The position numbers were made by a program, and so were the translations under genes. 64,000 nt of DNA, taken from the NCBI GenBank assembly GCA_023634235.1, contig JAMKCF010000014.1:1426001-1490000 (forward strand). The letters run 5' to 3'. The DNA comes from Pisaster brevispinus (taxonomy: Eukaryota; Echinodermata; Asteroidea; Forcipulatida; Asteriidae). Within the stretch, counting starts at the first letter, position 1. Every line of letters starts with the position of its first letter. Positions 1-11,345 of the stretch are shown in pieces. The notes beneath the pieces are model-generated. The model made no database searches. It was not told the DNA's origin and saw nothing but the letters and a program-made list of their open reading frames with translations.

Positions 1-42
1 AAGGCCATCTAGAAACACACAGGGCTTGTATCGATGGCCCTA

Positions 43-1725
43 CACTGTTAAAAGTACTGGGTAATTATTTACTAGGTAGATTCCTTTTTGCATTTGTTGG
101 TCCTTTTTTACCCAGTTATTTGGCACATTTTGCAGTTTGGTAAGTAACAAAAAGTACCCAGCATTGGATGTACTTGTAGTCATAGACGTTGGGCAACCGA
201 TACCCAACAAATACGCACAATGTTCCAACTACCCTTTCTTATATTTGAACAATTTGAATATTTGACAATCCCCCATAAGTTGGAGGAATTTTATTATTTT
301 GTATTTTATTTTACACAAGTGAGGTGTACAACAAAAATTGTCGTTTTACCCAAAATCGATAAAAAGTTACACAACATTTTTAGCCAGCAGTTTTACACAG
401 CAACATTTTACACTTTTTTTGGGCCAGCAAAAGTAGAATTTAAACATAGCTGGGTTTGTTTTTCTTATTTTAAGAAAGCTTTTATTTTTACACACAGCAT
501 TAATTGTGCATTAGAAGCAATTAAAAATCACATTTAATGTCATCATAAAAGTTGGATAGTAACACTCATCTGTGTCTCAAAAAAGTGAGAGAGTGTTTCC
601 CTCAAACTTGGTTAACTTCTTTTATCACTTTTTCTCAGAAGTTGGTTAAAGTTACTTCAAATAGTTGTGTAAATTTTGTATTTTTTCCATTAGTTGGTAA
701 AAATTGCCTTCAAATAGTTGAGTAAAGTTTTTTAAAACCATAAGTTGGTTGATGGAGAAAATGTCTTCAATTGCATGGGTAAATGAAGTGTGGCGCATGG
801 TAGGCAAAATACAGCCCGGTTGGCCAATATGCCTGCCTCCTCTTGGCCTGATTATTTCTTTACCAGTTGATTATTTTAGTGTCTAGACTCCGAAGTTAAA
901 TGTAATGCATAAATTGTATCAGAATAAAGAATTTCAAGCAGTTATGCGACAATTCATGGCTATTAACTTCCATTACACATTAATGTTGTCAATGCATCTG
1001 TGAAACTTTCAAATGTACATATTTTTGTTTACTGGTTAAATGTACACAATAGTGTCTAGACTACGAAGTTTAGTAGTGCATAAATTGTATCAGAATAAAG
1101 AATTTCAAGCAGCCATGCGACAAATCATGGCTGTTAACTTTCATTACACATTTTGTCAATGTAACTGTGAAACTTTCAAATGTACAAATTTATAAACTGG
1201 TTAAAACTTTGGTGTCTATCACTTTTTAGAGACATGGGTCGTTTTGTCCCCCACTAACAACTTGCTCAAAAACCACAATTTGCTCCCTAATGTTTCAAAG
1301 ACACCTTCAAAAATTTCAATGACACTTTCAAAGTACTTTCGGGTACTACTATTAAATGTGTTTTGGCCCTAAAGTTTTCAACTGTTGAGTAAATGTATGG
1401 GTCGTGATGCCCAAGTGTTGGTGACATGAAATCAGATTTCCAACATTTGGTCAAAATGTTCTGTCCAATGTTTGGGTAAATTTTTTCGCCAACTGTTGGT
1501 TATTTGTTATGATCCAGTAGATGGGCAATGTAAAGAACCCAACTGTTTGTTTTTGTGTGTGTTTTTTTATGGTCCAACTGTTGTGTAAAATGTTTACTTA
1601 ATAGTTGGGGATGTGGATTACCCAACGACCGTTGGGTAGAAAATGCCCAATAGATGTACATGTTGACTATCGTACCAACGTTGGGCAAAAAGTTGGGAAA
1701 TTTTTGCCCATTTTTTGTTACAGTG
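43..1725. mobile_element. TA-flanked non-autonomous inverted-repeat element
   Basis: The left end begins CACTGTTAAAAGTACTGGG at 43 and the right end, read on the minus strand from 1725, begins CACTGTAACAAAAAATGGG. Both ends are bordered by TA (41-42 and 1726-1727), as expected for a TA target-site duplication. The interior is rich in variants of the words TTGGGTAAA and GTTGGTAAA, and holds two tandem copies of a 173-bp block (starts 878 and 1051). No long ORF or transposase is visible, so the element would be non-autonomous. TA duplications are typical of Tc1/mariner-like elements, but the superfamily is inferred from this alone. Confidence 0.6.
878..1215. repeat. Two tandem copies of a 173-bp block
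   Basis: The string AGTGTCTAGACT starts at 878 and again at 1051. The 160 or so bases after each copy align closely, for example ATTGTATCAGAATAAAGAAT in both. The pair lies inside the inverted-repeat element and was probably duplicated within it. Confidence 0.85.
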
Positions 1726-1849
1726 TAGGTAGGGACCAGTGATAGAGTGGATGTGTAAGACAAAACTAGAACAGAAAATAATGTATTGCTCTTCCTCCCA
1801 TTCAAAGAAAGCGAAATGAAATTTCAAAAGTGGTAAATTAGATGAACAT

Positions 1850-2370
1850 GGGGAACACTAGGCCAAATGGGCCCATGCTAAAAAAACTCCTGGGTCCTGT
1901 GGGGCTTGACACATTTTTGGGATCAGTAAGAACCAGAATCTATGTCAAAATGACCCAGAAACGAGTCAAACTGACGCAAAATCTGAGATAAAAATCCCAT
2001 TTCTAATCAGTTGCCGGTTCGGCTTGACCCAGAAAAGGGGCAGGCCAGTACCTGGGACCTGGAATCCTGGTCAATTCCGACCTGGGAGTTTTCAGAGCGC
2101 CCTCTATTGGCAAGTACAGGGTCATGGGGTCATGTTTGAAGCAAAATTGTTTAACTCTCATGGACACTGAGATGAGTGTAAAAGGGAGGGATAAATGACT
2201 TATAGACTCGCCACCATAGCAGTTCTTGTCGATATTCACGTCCCTCCATCACATGGCTTGATCAAAATGACCCCGATATGGATCAAATTGACTTAAAATC
2301 CCATTTCAAAACAAGCCTTGCCCAACAGGCTCCCGGGATCTGGGTCATTAATTATTCTGACCAGGAGTAT
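1850..2370. repeat. GGGTCA/TGACCC-rich dispersed repeat, locus 1
   Basis: The words TGACCC, GGGTCA, GGTCAA and near variants recur many times in both orientations, often within phrases such as TCAAAATGACCC. The phrase AAAATCCCATTTC occurs twice. The same word enrichment appears at 11102-11345, 14400-14590 and 20700-20890. Boundaries are approximate and no ORF is supported. Confidence 0.5.
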
Positions 2371-3981
2371 ATAGAAAACTGTAGATCAAGAGAGTAGGAG
2401 CAGCAGCAAATCCAGATGGGTCATGGGGTGCGGGCGGCTTGAGAGCTTTCCCGTCCCCCCCCCCCCACCCTTCCCGAAGGCCTGCCAATGCTGTCATCAA
2501 TACATTAATACTATTTCAAATAGTAGTATTAATAAAAACAGGTGTTCTAAGGAAGGCGCAGCATCGAGGGCATTTTGGCACACTGTGAAATCCATGCAAC
2601 TGTTCTGTACGTTTTTTTATTGAGGTGATTGCAGTGGAGAGAACTAGCTTCACCCCCAAAAATTCAGTGAACCCCTTCTAAAAGCTATAGGAGTACAGGT
2701 CAATGTAGTGAGCATTCTACGCACACACACACACAGACAACTACAATTTCTGTAAATCTCAATGCATTAGGTCGTTTGGTTCCTACCTGTACATTTTATC
2801 AATCTGCGTTTTTTATACTCGTGAAAATAAACAAACATATTAACTCTACACAAATATAACTACCCGGAAAAAGTATTAGCAACACAGAAAGCAGAAAACC
2901 CCCCTTAAACACTTACGGAAAAGTTACGATTTCATCCCAACACGGCGAAAAATTGCAACCGGGAAATGTGTTTGCAGCCTCCCTTTGGATACACGGCTGC
3001 GATCCAGAACGTTCGATGCGTTATACAGGGTGTACGGCAACCGTTCGTGTAATCACGCACATATTTTGCGAAGAAAACGATCAACAAATCCACTTTTTTT
3101 TCTCGTAAACTTGAGGGTTCAGTAATACACAATGGCCGGCATGTGTGAAATGACAAAAGAAACAACAGCCTATTTTCAGTTTATTCGCGCCAATAAACAC
3201 ATGACTTTTCGTCGAACTAAAATGGCAGAATTACACTCAATAGCTTGTACAAGCGCTATGAGGAACTAACAAATTGTTCCTGAAGTATCAAGCATTTTTT
3301 AAAGGAACCACGTTTTAAAACTATAATATGGCGGACCGAGTTTGTTCACAAAATAAAAAGGCAGACCTTACAATGTTGAGATATCTTTGTGTGGATCATT
3401 ATACCCTACTTTTAAAAATCTTTCCAACCACATTATTTTCAAAACAAACGCTTTTACAGCATCAGGGCACAATCTGAAAGCAGTGTTTCCGCTTAACATT
3501 GTAAACATTATAACCAACTGGGCGGAAATTACAGAAAAACAATAAACTTACGGGGAAAGTTACGCTATTATCCCGAAACGGCGAAGAGCTCATAACCGGG
3601 TATAGGTCTGCACGGCCTCCCACTGAACATACATGCACGTCTACCAGAAAGCCCGTGGTTTGTGTTTACAGGCATCGGATTTGTACTTTACAACAGGTAA
3701 AAGGTTCCGTGAAGGCTATTCATGCAACTACTTGAAAAGAAAGAAAAATATAAAATCCGCCTTTCAATTTTAGTAAAACCTTGGGGCCAAGGTAAACACA
3801 ATCCGGGCGGCGTGTTTTAAATGACAAAAGAAACACTCCAGACAACTGGTTTGATGTTGTTCGCTCCACGAAAACATGGACTTTTTGTCAAACTGAATTG
3901 GGAGCAGTCTACAGTAATACTTGAGCCCGCATTCAATGGCGCTTCTTGCTGAGGTAGTTTTTTTATTTTCGAGTATCGTTA

Positions 3982-4365
3982 TCAGTGGCCGAGCGGGTAG
4001 TCCACTGGACCCAAGCTCTGGTGTCGTCAGCAGCAGAGGGTGGGTTTGCTTCTCAGTTATGACACTGTCACCTTGAGCAATGCACTTAACCAACTGCTTC
4101 GTAAAAACATGGGAAGGTAGTGCATTCCGCTCTACCAGAAAGGCACCCTATATATGATGACACTCATGCCTACATCCTTCAGACTGTGAAGGGGGTAACC
4201 CTGTGTCAGGCCTCATGAGTAGGTGACAATGTGCCCCTGGTGACAGTGGATTTGGGTCTACAGTAGCCCTCACCTTGAAGTGGCCGTCCGGCCTTGTGAT
4301 GTAAAACGTTATCTCATAAAAAAACCTAAAACAACAACAGCAACAACAACAAAACAAACAAACAT
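3982..4365 (+). mobile_element. tRNA-derived SINE (class II tRNA head), array copy 1
   Basis: The head reads GTGGCCGAGCGGGTAGTCCA, like the A-box region of Leu/Ser-type tRNAs. It is followed by the GAGCAATGCACTTAACCAAC block seen in many deuterostome tRNA SINEs, and it ends in a CAA/CAAA-rich tail. Identical copies lie at the same offset in the other two units of the array (about 5754-6137 and 7525-7908). The matching B-box region is weak, so the promoter is probably dead. Confidence 0.7.
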
Positions 4366-5753
4366 TGTTAACTAGTCTATTTGTTTTAGTTTTTTGGAAT
4401 GCATGCTTATTCTTTCCACACCCCCATGATGTACCTATTTCCAGTGAGCACTACACTAAAAAGGCCAAAATGCATGCGCCAAACTAATTAGCATTTTTTT
4501 GTAAACCCACAGTTACTTTTGAATAATAACGATTTGGGGGTCATGCAAGTTATGTGTAAATATAGCAATCTATCCTGGGGGTTCTGTGCTTCAACTTGTG
4601 AGGAGACTGGATAAATTTAGGCTTTCAAGTTTGTCCTACTTGGCTTGGGGAGTGGATAAGTGCTTCAAGAAAAAAATGGCAGCAAATCGGTTTTGGAAAA
4701 AAACACATTTTCGGGGGTGTTTTTTTCTGGGGTAGGCCTATAATCAGCAAAAATTCCAAAACGGCTGACTTTTGAAATTTGAAGCTTAGTTGCCGTACAG
4801 GGTGTACGGCAACCGTTCGTGTAATCACGCACATATTTTGCGAAGAAAACCATCAACAAATCCACTTTTTTTTCTCGTAAACTTGAGGGTTCAGTAATAC
4901 ACAATGGCCGGCATGTGTGAAATGACAAAAGAAACAACAGCCTATTTTCAGTTTATTCGCGCCAATAAACACATGACTTTTCGTCGAACTAAAATGGCAG
5001 AATTACACTCAATAGCTTGTACAAGCGCTATGAGGAACTAACAAATTGTTCCTGAAGTATCAAGCATTTTTTAAAGGAACCACGTTTTAAAACTATAATA
5101 TGGCGGACCGAGTTTGTTCGCAAAATAAAAAGGCAGACCTTACAATGTTGAGATATCTTTGTGTGGATCATTATACCCTACTTTTAAAAATCTTTCCAAC
5201 CACATTATTTTCAAAACAAACGCTTTTACAGCATCAGGGCACAATCTGAAAGCATTGTTTCCGCTTAACATTATAAACATTATAACCAACCGGGCGGAAA
5301 TTACAGAAAAACAATAAACTTACGGGGAAAGTTACGCTATTATCCCGAAACGGCGAAGAGCTCATAACCGGGTATAGGTCTGCACGGCCTCCCACTGAAC
5401 ATACATGCACGTCTACCAGAAAGCCCGTGGTTTGTGTTTACAGGCATCGGATTTGTACTTTACAACAGGTAAAAGGTTCCGTGAAGGCTATTCATGCAAC
5501 TACTTGAAAAGAAAGAAAAATATAAAATCCGCCTTTCAATTTTAGTAAAACCTTGGGGCCAAGGTAAACACAATCCGGGCGGCGTGTTTTAAATGACAAA
5601 AGAAACACTCCAGACAACTGGTTTGATGTTGTTCGCTCCACGAAAACATGGACTTTTTGTCAAACTGAATTGGGAGCAGTCTACAGTAATACTTGAGCCC
5701 GCATTCAATGGCGCTTCTTGCTGAGGTAGTTTTTTTATTTTCGAGTATCGTTA

Positions 5754-6137
5754 TCAGTGGCCGAGCGGGTAGTCCACTGGACCCAAGCTCTGGTGTCGTC
5801 AGCAGCAGAGTGTGGGTTTGCTTCTCAGTTATGACACTGTCACCTTGAGCAATGCACTTAACCAACTGCTTCGTAAAAACATGGGAAGGTAGTGCATTCC
5901 GCTCTACCAGAAAGGCACCCTATAGTTGATGACACTCATGCCTACATCCTTCAGACTGTGAAGGGGGTAACCCTGTGTCAGGCCTCATGAGTAGGTGACA
6001 ATGTGCCCCTGGTGACAGTGGATTTGGGTCTACAGTAGCCCTCACCTTGAAGTGGCCGTCCGGCCTTGTGATGTAAAACGTTATCTCATAAAAAAACCTA
6101 AAACAACAACAGCAACAACAACAAAACAAACAAACAT
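5754..6137 (+). mobile_element. tRNA-derived SINE, array copy 2
   Basis: This is the same SINE as at 3982-4365, duplicated with the second 1.77-kb unit. It is not an independent insertion. Confidence 0.7.
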
Positions 6138-7524
6138 TGTTAACTAGTCTATTTGTTTTAGTTTTTTGGAATGCATGCTTATTCTTTCCACACCCCCATG
6201 ATGTACCTATTTCCAGTGAGCACTACACTAAAAAGGCCAAAATGCATGCGCCAAACTAATTAGCATTTTTTTGTAAACCCACAGTTACTTTTGAATAATA
6301 ACGATTTGGGGGTCATGCAAGTTATGTGTAAATATAGCAATCTATCCTGGGGGTTCTGTGCTTCAACTTGTGAGGAGACTGGATAAATTTAGGCTTTCAA
6401 GTTTGTCCTACTTGGCTTGGGGAGTGGATAAGTGCTTCAAGAAAAAAATGGCAGCAAATCGGTTTTGGAAAAAAACACATTTTCGGGGGTGTTTTTTTCT
6501 GGGGTAGGCCTATAATCAGCAAAAATTCCAAAACGGCTGACTTTTGAAATTTGAAGTTAGTTGCCGTACAGGGTGTACGGCAACCGTTCGTGTAATCACG
6601 CACATATTTTGCGAAGAAAACGATCAACAACTCCACTTTTTTTTCTCGTAAACTTGAGGGTTCAGTAATACACAATGGCCGGCATGTGTGAAATGACAAA
6701 AGAAACAACAGCCTATTTTCAGTTTATTCGCGCCAATAAACACATGACTTTTCGTCGAACTAAAATGGCAGAATTACACTCAATAGCTTGTACAAGCGCT
6801 ATGAGGAACTAACAAATTGTTCCTGAAGTATCAAGCATTTTTTAAAGGAACCACGTTTTAAAACTATAATATGGCGGACCGAGTTTGTTCGCAAAATAAA
6901 AAGGCAGACCTTACAATGTTGAGATATCTTTGTGTGGATCATTATACCCTACTTTTAAAAATCTTTCCAACCACATTATTTTCAAAACAAACGCTTTTAC
7001 AGCATCAGGGCACAATCTGAAAGCATTGTTTCCGCTTAACATTATAAACATTATAACCAACCGGGCGGAAATTACAGAAAAACAATAAACTTACGGGGAA
7101 AGTTACGCTATTATCCCGAAACGGCGAAGAGCTCATAACCGGGTATAGGTCTGCACGGCCTCCCACTGAACATACATGCACGTCTACCAGAAAGCCCGTG
7201 GTTTGTGTTTACAGGCATCGGATTTGTACTTTACAACAGGTAAAAGGTTCCGTGAAGGCTATTCATGCAACTACTTGAAAAGAAAGAAAAATATAAAATC
7301 CGCCTTTCAATTTTAGTAAAACCTTGGGGCCAAGGTAAACACAATCCGGGCGGCGTGTTTTAAATGACAAAAGAAACACTTCAGACAACTGGTTTGATGT
7401 TGTTCGCTCCACGAAAACATGGACTTTTTGTCAAACTGAATTGGGAGCAGTCTACAGTAATACTTGAGCCCGCATTCAATGGCGCTTCTTGCTGAGGTAG
7501 TTTTTTTATTTTCGAGTATCGTTA

Positions 7525-7908
7525 TCAGTGGCCGAGCGGGTAGTCCACTGGACCCAAGCTCTGGTGTCGTCAGCAGCAGAGTGTGGGTTTGCTTCTCAGT
7601 TATGACACTGTCACCTTGAGCAATGCACTTAACCAACTGCTTCGTAAAAACATGGGAAGGTAGTGCATTCCGCTCTACCAGAAAGGCACCCTATAGTTGA
7701 TGACACTCATGCCTACATCCTTCAGACTGTGAAGGGGGTAACCCTGTGTCAGGCCTCATGAGTAGGTGACAATGTGCCCCTGGTGACAGTGGATTTGGGT
7801 CTACAGTAGCCCTCACCTTGAAGTGGCCGTCCGGCCTTGTGATGTAAAACGTTATCTCATAAAAAAACCTAAAACAACAACAGCAACAACAACAAAACAA
7901 ACAAACAT
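7525..7908 (+). mobile_element. tRNA-derived SINE, array copy 3
   Basis: This is the same SINE as at 3982-4365, duplicated with the third 1.77-kb unit. Confidence 0.7.
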
Positions 7909-8338
7909 TGTTAACTAGTCTATTTGTTTTAGTTTTTTGGAATGCATGCTTATTCTTTCCACACCCCCATGATGTACCTATTTCCAGTGAGCACTACACT
8001 AAAAAGGCCAAAATGCATGCGCCAAACTAATTAGCATTTTTTTGTAAACCCACAGTTACTTTTGAATAATAACGAATTGGGGGTCATGCAAGTTATGTGT
8101 AAATATAGCAATCTATCCTGGGGGTTCTGTGCTTCAACTTGTGAGGAGACTGGATAAATTTAGGCTTTCAAGTTTGTCCTACTTGGCTTGGGGAGTGGAT
8201 AAGTGCTTCAAGAAAAAAATGGCAGCAAATCGGTTTTGGAAAAAAACACATTTTCGGGGGTGTTTTTTTCTGGGGTAGGCCTATAATCAGCAAAAATTCC
8301 AAACGGCTGACTTTTGAAATTTGAAGCTTAGTTGTCCG

Positions 8339-9189
8339 AAATATGTTTAGTTGATTTTCAAGAGGCTTAGAGACTTAAAATATTTTTTGAGTGTTTTTGA
8401 ATATTTAGCATTTAGCGTTGGTTGGTGTGTTGCACCCTCAAATAACCTATTTACTTAAACGCCCTCATTCGACAGGTTAGATTTAGTCGCTCTATCAGGC
8501 TATGACGTAAACGATTATAATCTTAACCGTGCACCCCGCAGTCTGCATGACGCAGCGTAATAACCGGAGTCTCGCATACCCGTAAGCTGACGCGCCTCCC
8601 AATTGCAGTAAATGGTGTTGTGACAGTAACAACCGAGACATCTGTCACCCAAAAATGGTGTCATCGCCACATGGCACCAGTCTCCTTGTTTACATCCGTT
8701 CCGTTGTGATCTTAATCGATATATCGACCACAGGTTGATAGCTCGTGCGCTGTTCCGAATCATAATTATATCATTAAACATATGTGTATATACTATATTC
8801 TTTCCAAGTACGATAAATGATGTCAAAGTGAGGTCGTGAGGTTTTAAAAAAACTGTTTCCCTCGCGGTTAATTGTGTGTGGCATGAGTTCCTTTAGTCCA
8901 TGACAGGATGGTTCTACGAAATGAATGATTATGTAGGTTCGTGATAATTATGGTTCTTAGTTCTGGGAGGTCATGTTCATTTCAGAACAAGAATTATTAA
9001 AACAATATTTTAACAAATACGTGGTGCTTTAGAAAGTTTCAACCCAACAGCAAAGGAAACACTCATGTTATCAAACAAAGACATCCAAGATAGCCTACTA
9101 TTTTTTCTTACTTTAATTTTATGTATAGGTATTTATATATTTATGAACTATTAATATTTATTAATTTGTTTGTTTATTTATTTACAAGC
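8339..9189. other. No recognisable feature
   Basis: This is unique AT-rich sequence after the end of the tandem array. I see no conserved protein segment, RNA gene or clear repeat here. Confidence 0.5.
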
Positions 9190-9445
9190 AGAGCAGGTTC
9201 GGAGAAATAGGTTGACCTTTATGGTCTGTCACTCTCGTGGACCCCGGTTCGAACCCTACTCGTGGACCCGACGAGCTTGGGTGCTGTTCAGACCCAACCT
9301 GAGTACGATGGGTTTTTGCCTATTTTAGTGCTATTTTAGGGGTTTTTTTCTCGGCATCTGAAACCTTTTTCCTTTCACCTTATTCTCTACAAAGGCATCT
9401 TCAGGCCTGCGAGTTGCGGGGATTGTCCCTGTTGATGATAACCTT
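9190..9445 (+). mobile_element. SINE-like element with B box and shared 3' tail
   Basis: A B-box-like GGTTCGAACCC lies near 9246. The right part contains GCATCTTCAGGCCTGCGAG, which matches the tail of the element at 28310-28582 and, more distantly, the TCCTCAGGCTTGC tails at 42590 and 60890. The A box is not clear, so this is probably a decayed tRNA-type SINE. Confidence 0.5.
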
Positions 9446-9927
9446 GTTTTGTTTTGTTTTACAGAATGCTTTAAAAAAAAAGTAATACTAAATAAATATA
9501 ATTATAACAATAATAAATTAAATCACGCCAAAGTTATTATACAAAATGAATATTTACCGGCTAACCACACTTAAACTACTAGACGATAGCATAAAGGAAA
9601 TTCAGACAATCTTCAGTAAGCAAACAGTATGTATATCTACGCCACGTGATCGTGAAATGACCATGGGTAAAAGAGAATAACTTCCGAATTGACGCAAATA
9701 GAACGGATGAGTTTTATCAAAATTAGCAGTCCGGTAGAACCAGACGACTGCGTGATAAGCTTGATATCACACTGAGACTGCGACAAGAAAAAAGTACAAT
9801 GATGGATTTACATCTGGTATCTACGTGAATGAAAAGGTGTCTCTTAGGTGGACTTTGGTCAGTCAGTGTACTCAAGTGACACGGCCGTTAAAATTCACTA
9901 TTATAGGCATACTGGGTAAGCGATCAG

Positions 9928-9976
<49 letters not shown>

Positions 9977-9977
9977 G
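9928..9977. repeat. (TTG)n microsatellite
   Basis: This is an uninterrupted run of about 16 TTG/GTT triplets. Similar runs occur near 18768-18803 and 33172-33199. Confidence 0.95.
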
Positions 9978-11101
9978 ATTTGTTTTCTTCTTCTTTAGAA
10001 TATGGGTGTGACATTGCAAACATTTTAAAACAAGCACACATTTTAAAAGTAAAAATCAATATGAAAGCAAATAATTAATGCAAAAAAAGAAAAAAAGAAA
10101 AAGGAAACAGAAAAAGAAAAAGAGGTGTTTTTTAGCAACTTTCCCATTGGTTTTGTACACGATAGCGAAGAGAGGACGTCCTCGCTATGTCAAACACCCG
10201 GATCTCCTTTGTTAAAATCCTCCATTTCAACGAGTAGACAGGCTCACACACACAAAACAAACAAACAAACAAAAACCAAAAGAAACAAACAAACTCCCCA
10301 ACACCCCAACAAACAAACAAACAAACAAACAAACAAACAAAATCAGAAAAAATGAGTTCCTGCTCAAACATATTTTTGAAACTAGGGTTCTATTGTTTAG
10401 ACTACAACAACTGGTGACTTGTTGCGAGAAAAATATTTACTTTCACAAAATGTCTTCATAAGAAACAACAAAATTGAACAGACACCCAACGTAAGTAACT
10501 GCAACTAGCAGACCATAATTCCATCACTAAATCATGGTAAACCTTTTACATTGCGTGTACACGAAGTACCGAATAATGAGAGCTATTTTTAACCATCTAT
10601 ATGCACGCCGTACGTGACCCCAAACCAGAGAAGGACCGGTGACCGCGTTTCAGAGACATTAATGGATCATAACACGGTAACCTGTAGAAGTCAGGTTGCG
10701 GGTGGAACCTCCCGCCCTCTTTGAACGCTGAAGTGTTAATTTATCACTTTGATGACTTCAGTTTGTGATTGAGCATTTTTGTCAAATACTAATAGGCCAT
10801 GTAAAACAAAATAATGTTCATCATTCTTCCTTTTCAGTTTTTGCAGGTTGGAATGTATATATTTTCTTAAGTATTTGTCTCTACTCCTCACCAAAACAGT
10901 CAGTACAATACCACCATACTAACAAATAATAGACAAGTACTGTGTTACGCGCAACTAGATTTCTTTTTCACTTGGGCTTTATACACGACCAGTCCGAACA
11001 CCTCAAGAGAACCGCTCTGTGACAAACATCAGTTTAGAGCTGTACCGTGAAAACGTGTGGGAACGGACCCATGACCAGGCGATGTGCACTACACTTAAGT
11101 A
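9978..11101. other. No gene seen; purine-rich and CAAA repeats
   Basis: A purine-rich stretch (about 10081-10125) and an interrupted CAAA repeat (10250-10340) lie here. The two ORFs across the CAAA repeat are products of its codon-neutral periodicity. Nothing else is recognised. Confidence 0.5.
10250..10340. repeat. (CAAA)n microsatellite, interrupted
   Basis: CAAA tetramers dominate both halves, separated by a CCCCAACACCCCAAC spacer. A similar repeat lies at 25041-25165. Confidence 0.9.
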
Positions 11102-11345
11102 AAACACACTCTAAACATAAACCTCCCCAGTCCGAGTTGACTGTATGGGGCTCCAGAACCCCGGGGTGGCATGGTCCGTTTCTGGGTCGGTTTGACTGTG
11201 TGCTAACGTGACCCGTATCTTGTTTAGAACATGGGCATCTGACTTGGATTCCGGGTCACTTTGAAACGGACTCCGGGTCAAACTGGCCCAGACACGGATC
11301 AGGTCCTCTTGTGCCCTGAATATGGGTCAAGCCTGACCCCGGGGG
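11102..11345. repeat. GGGTCA/TGACCC-rich dispersed repeat, locus 2
   Basis: CGGGTCA, GGGTCAA, TGACCCG and GGCCCAG words recur in both orientations within about 240 bp, including TTCCGGGTCACTTTGAAACG near 11250. This is the densest of the four loci. It has no ORF. Confidence 0.55.

Larger units (their letters stand above)
3021..8338. repeat. Three-copy tandem array of a 1.77-kb unit
   Basis: The landmark GTACAGGGTGTACGGCAACC recurs at about 3024, 4795 and 6567, giving periods of about 1771-1772 bp. The copies differ by scattered single bases and tiny indels, so amplification was recent. Each unit carries a tRNA-derived SINE near its middle ending in a CAA-rich tail. Sequence to the left (2901-3020) matches an internal part of the unit (about 3547-3630) at lower identity, so the unit contains an older duplication. 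The short minus-strand ORFs repeated in each unit follow from this recent copying and are not evidence of genes. The array ends near 8338, where the sequence becomes unique. Confidence 0.9.

Noticed and set aside
3770..4093. 107-aa minus-strand ORF found in all three tandem units
   Set aside because: It recurs only because the units are recent copies. Part overlaps the SINE, and it lacks any domain or plausible splice context.
10125..10371. Opposed ORFs across the CAAA repeat
   Set aside because: A CAAA repeat has no stop codons in most frames, so these are artefacts. The same applies at 24816-25265.
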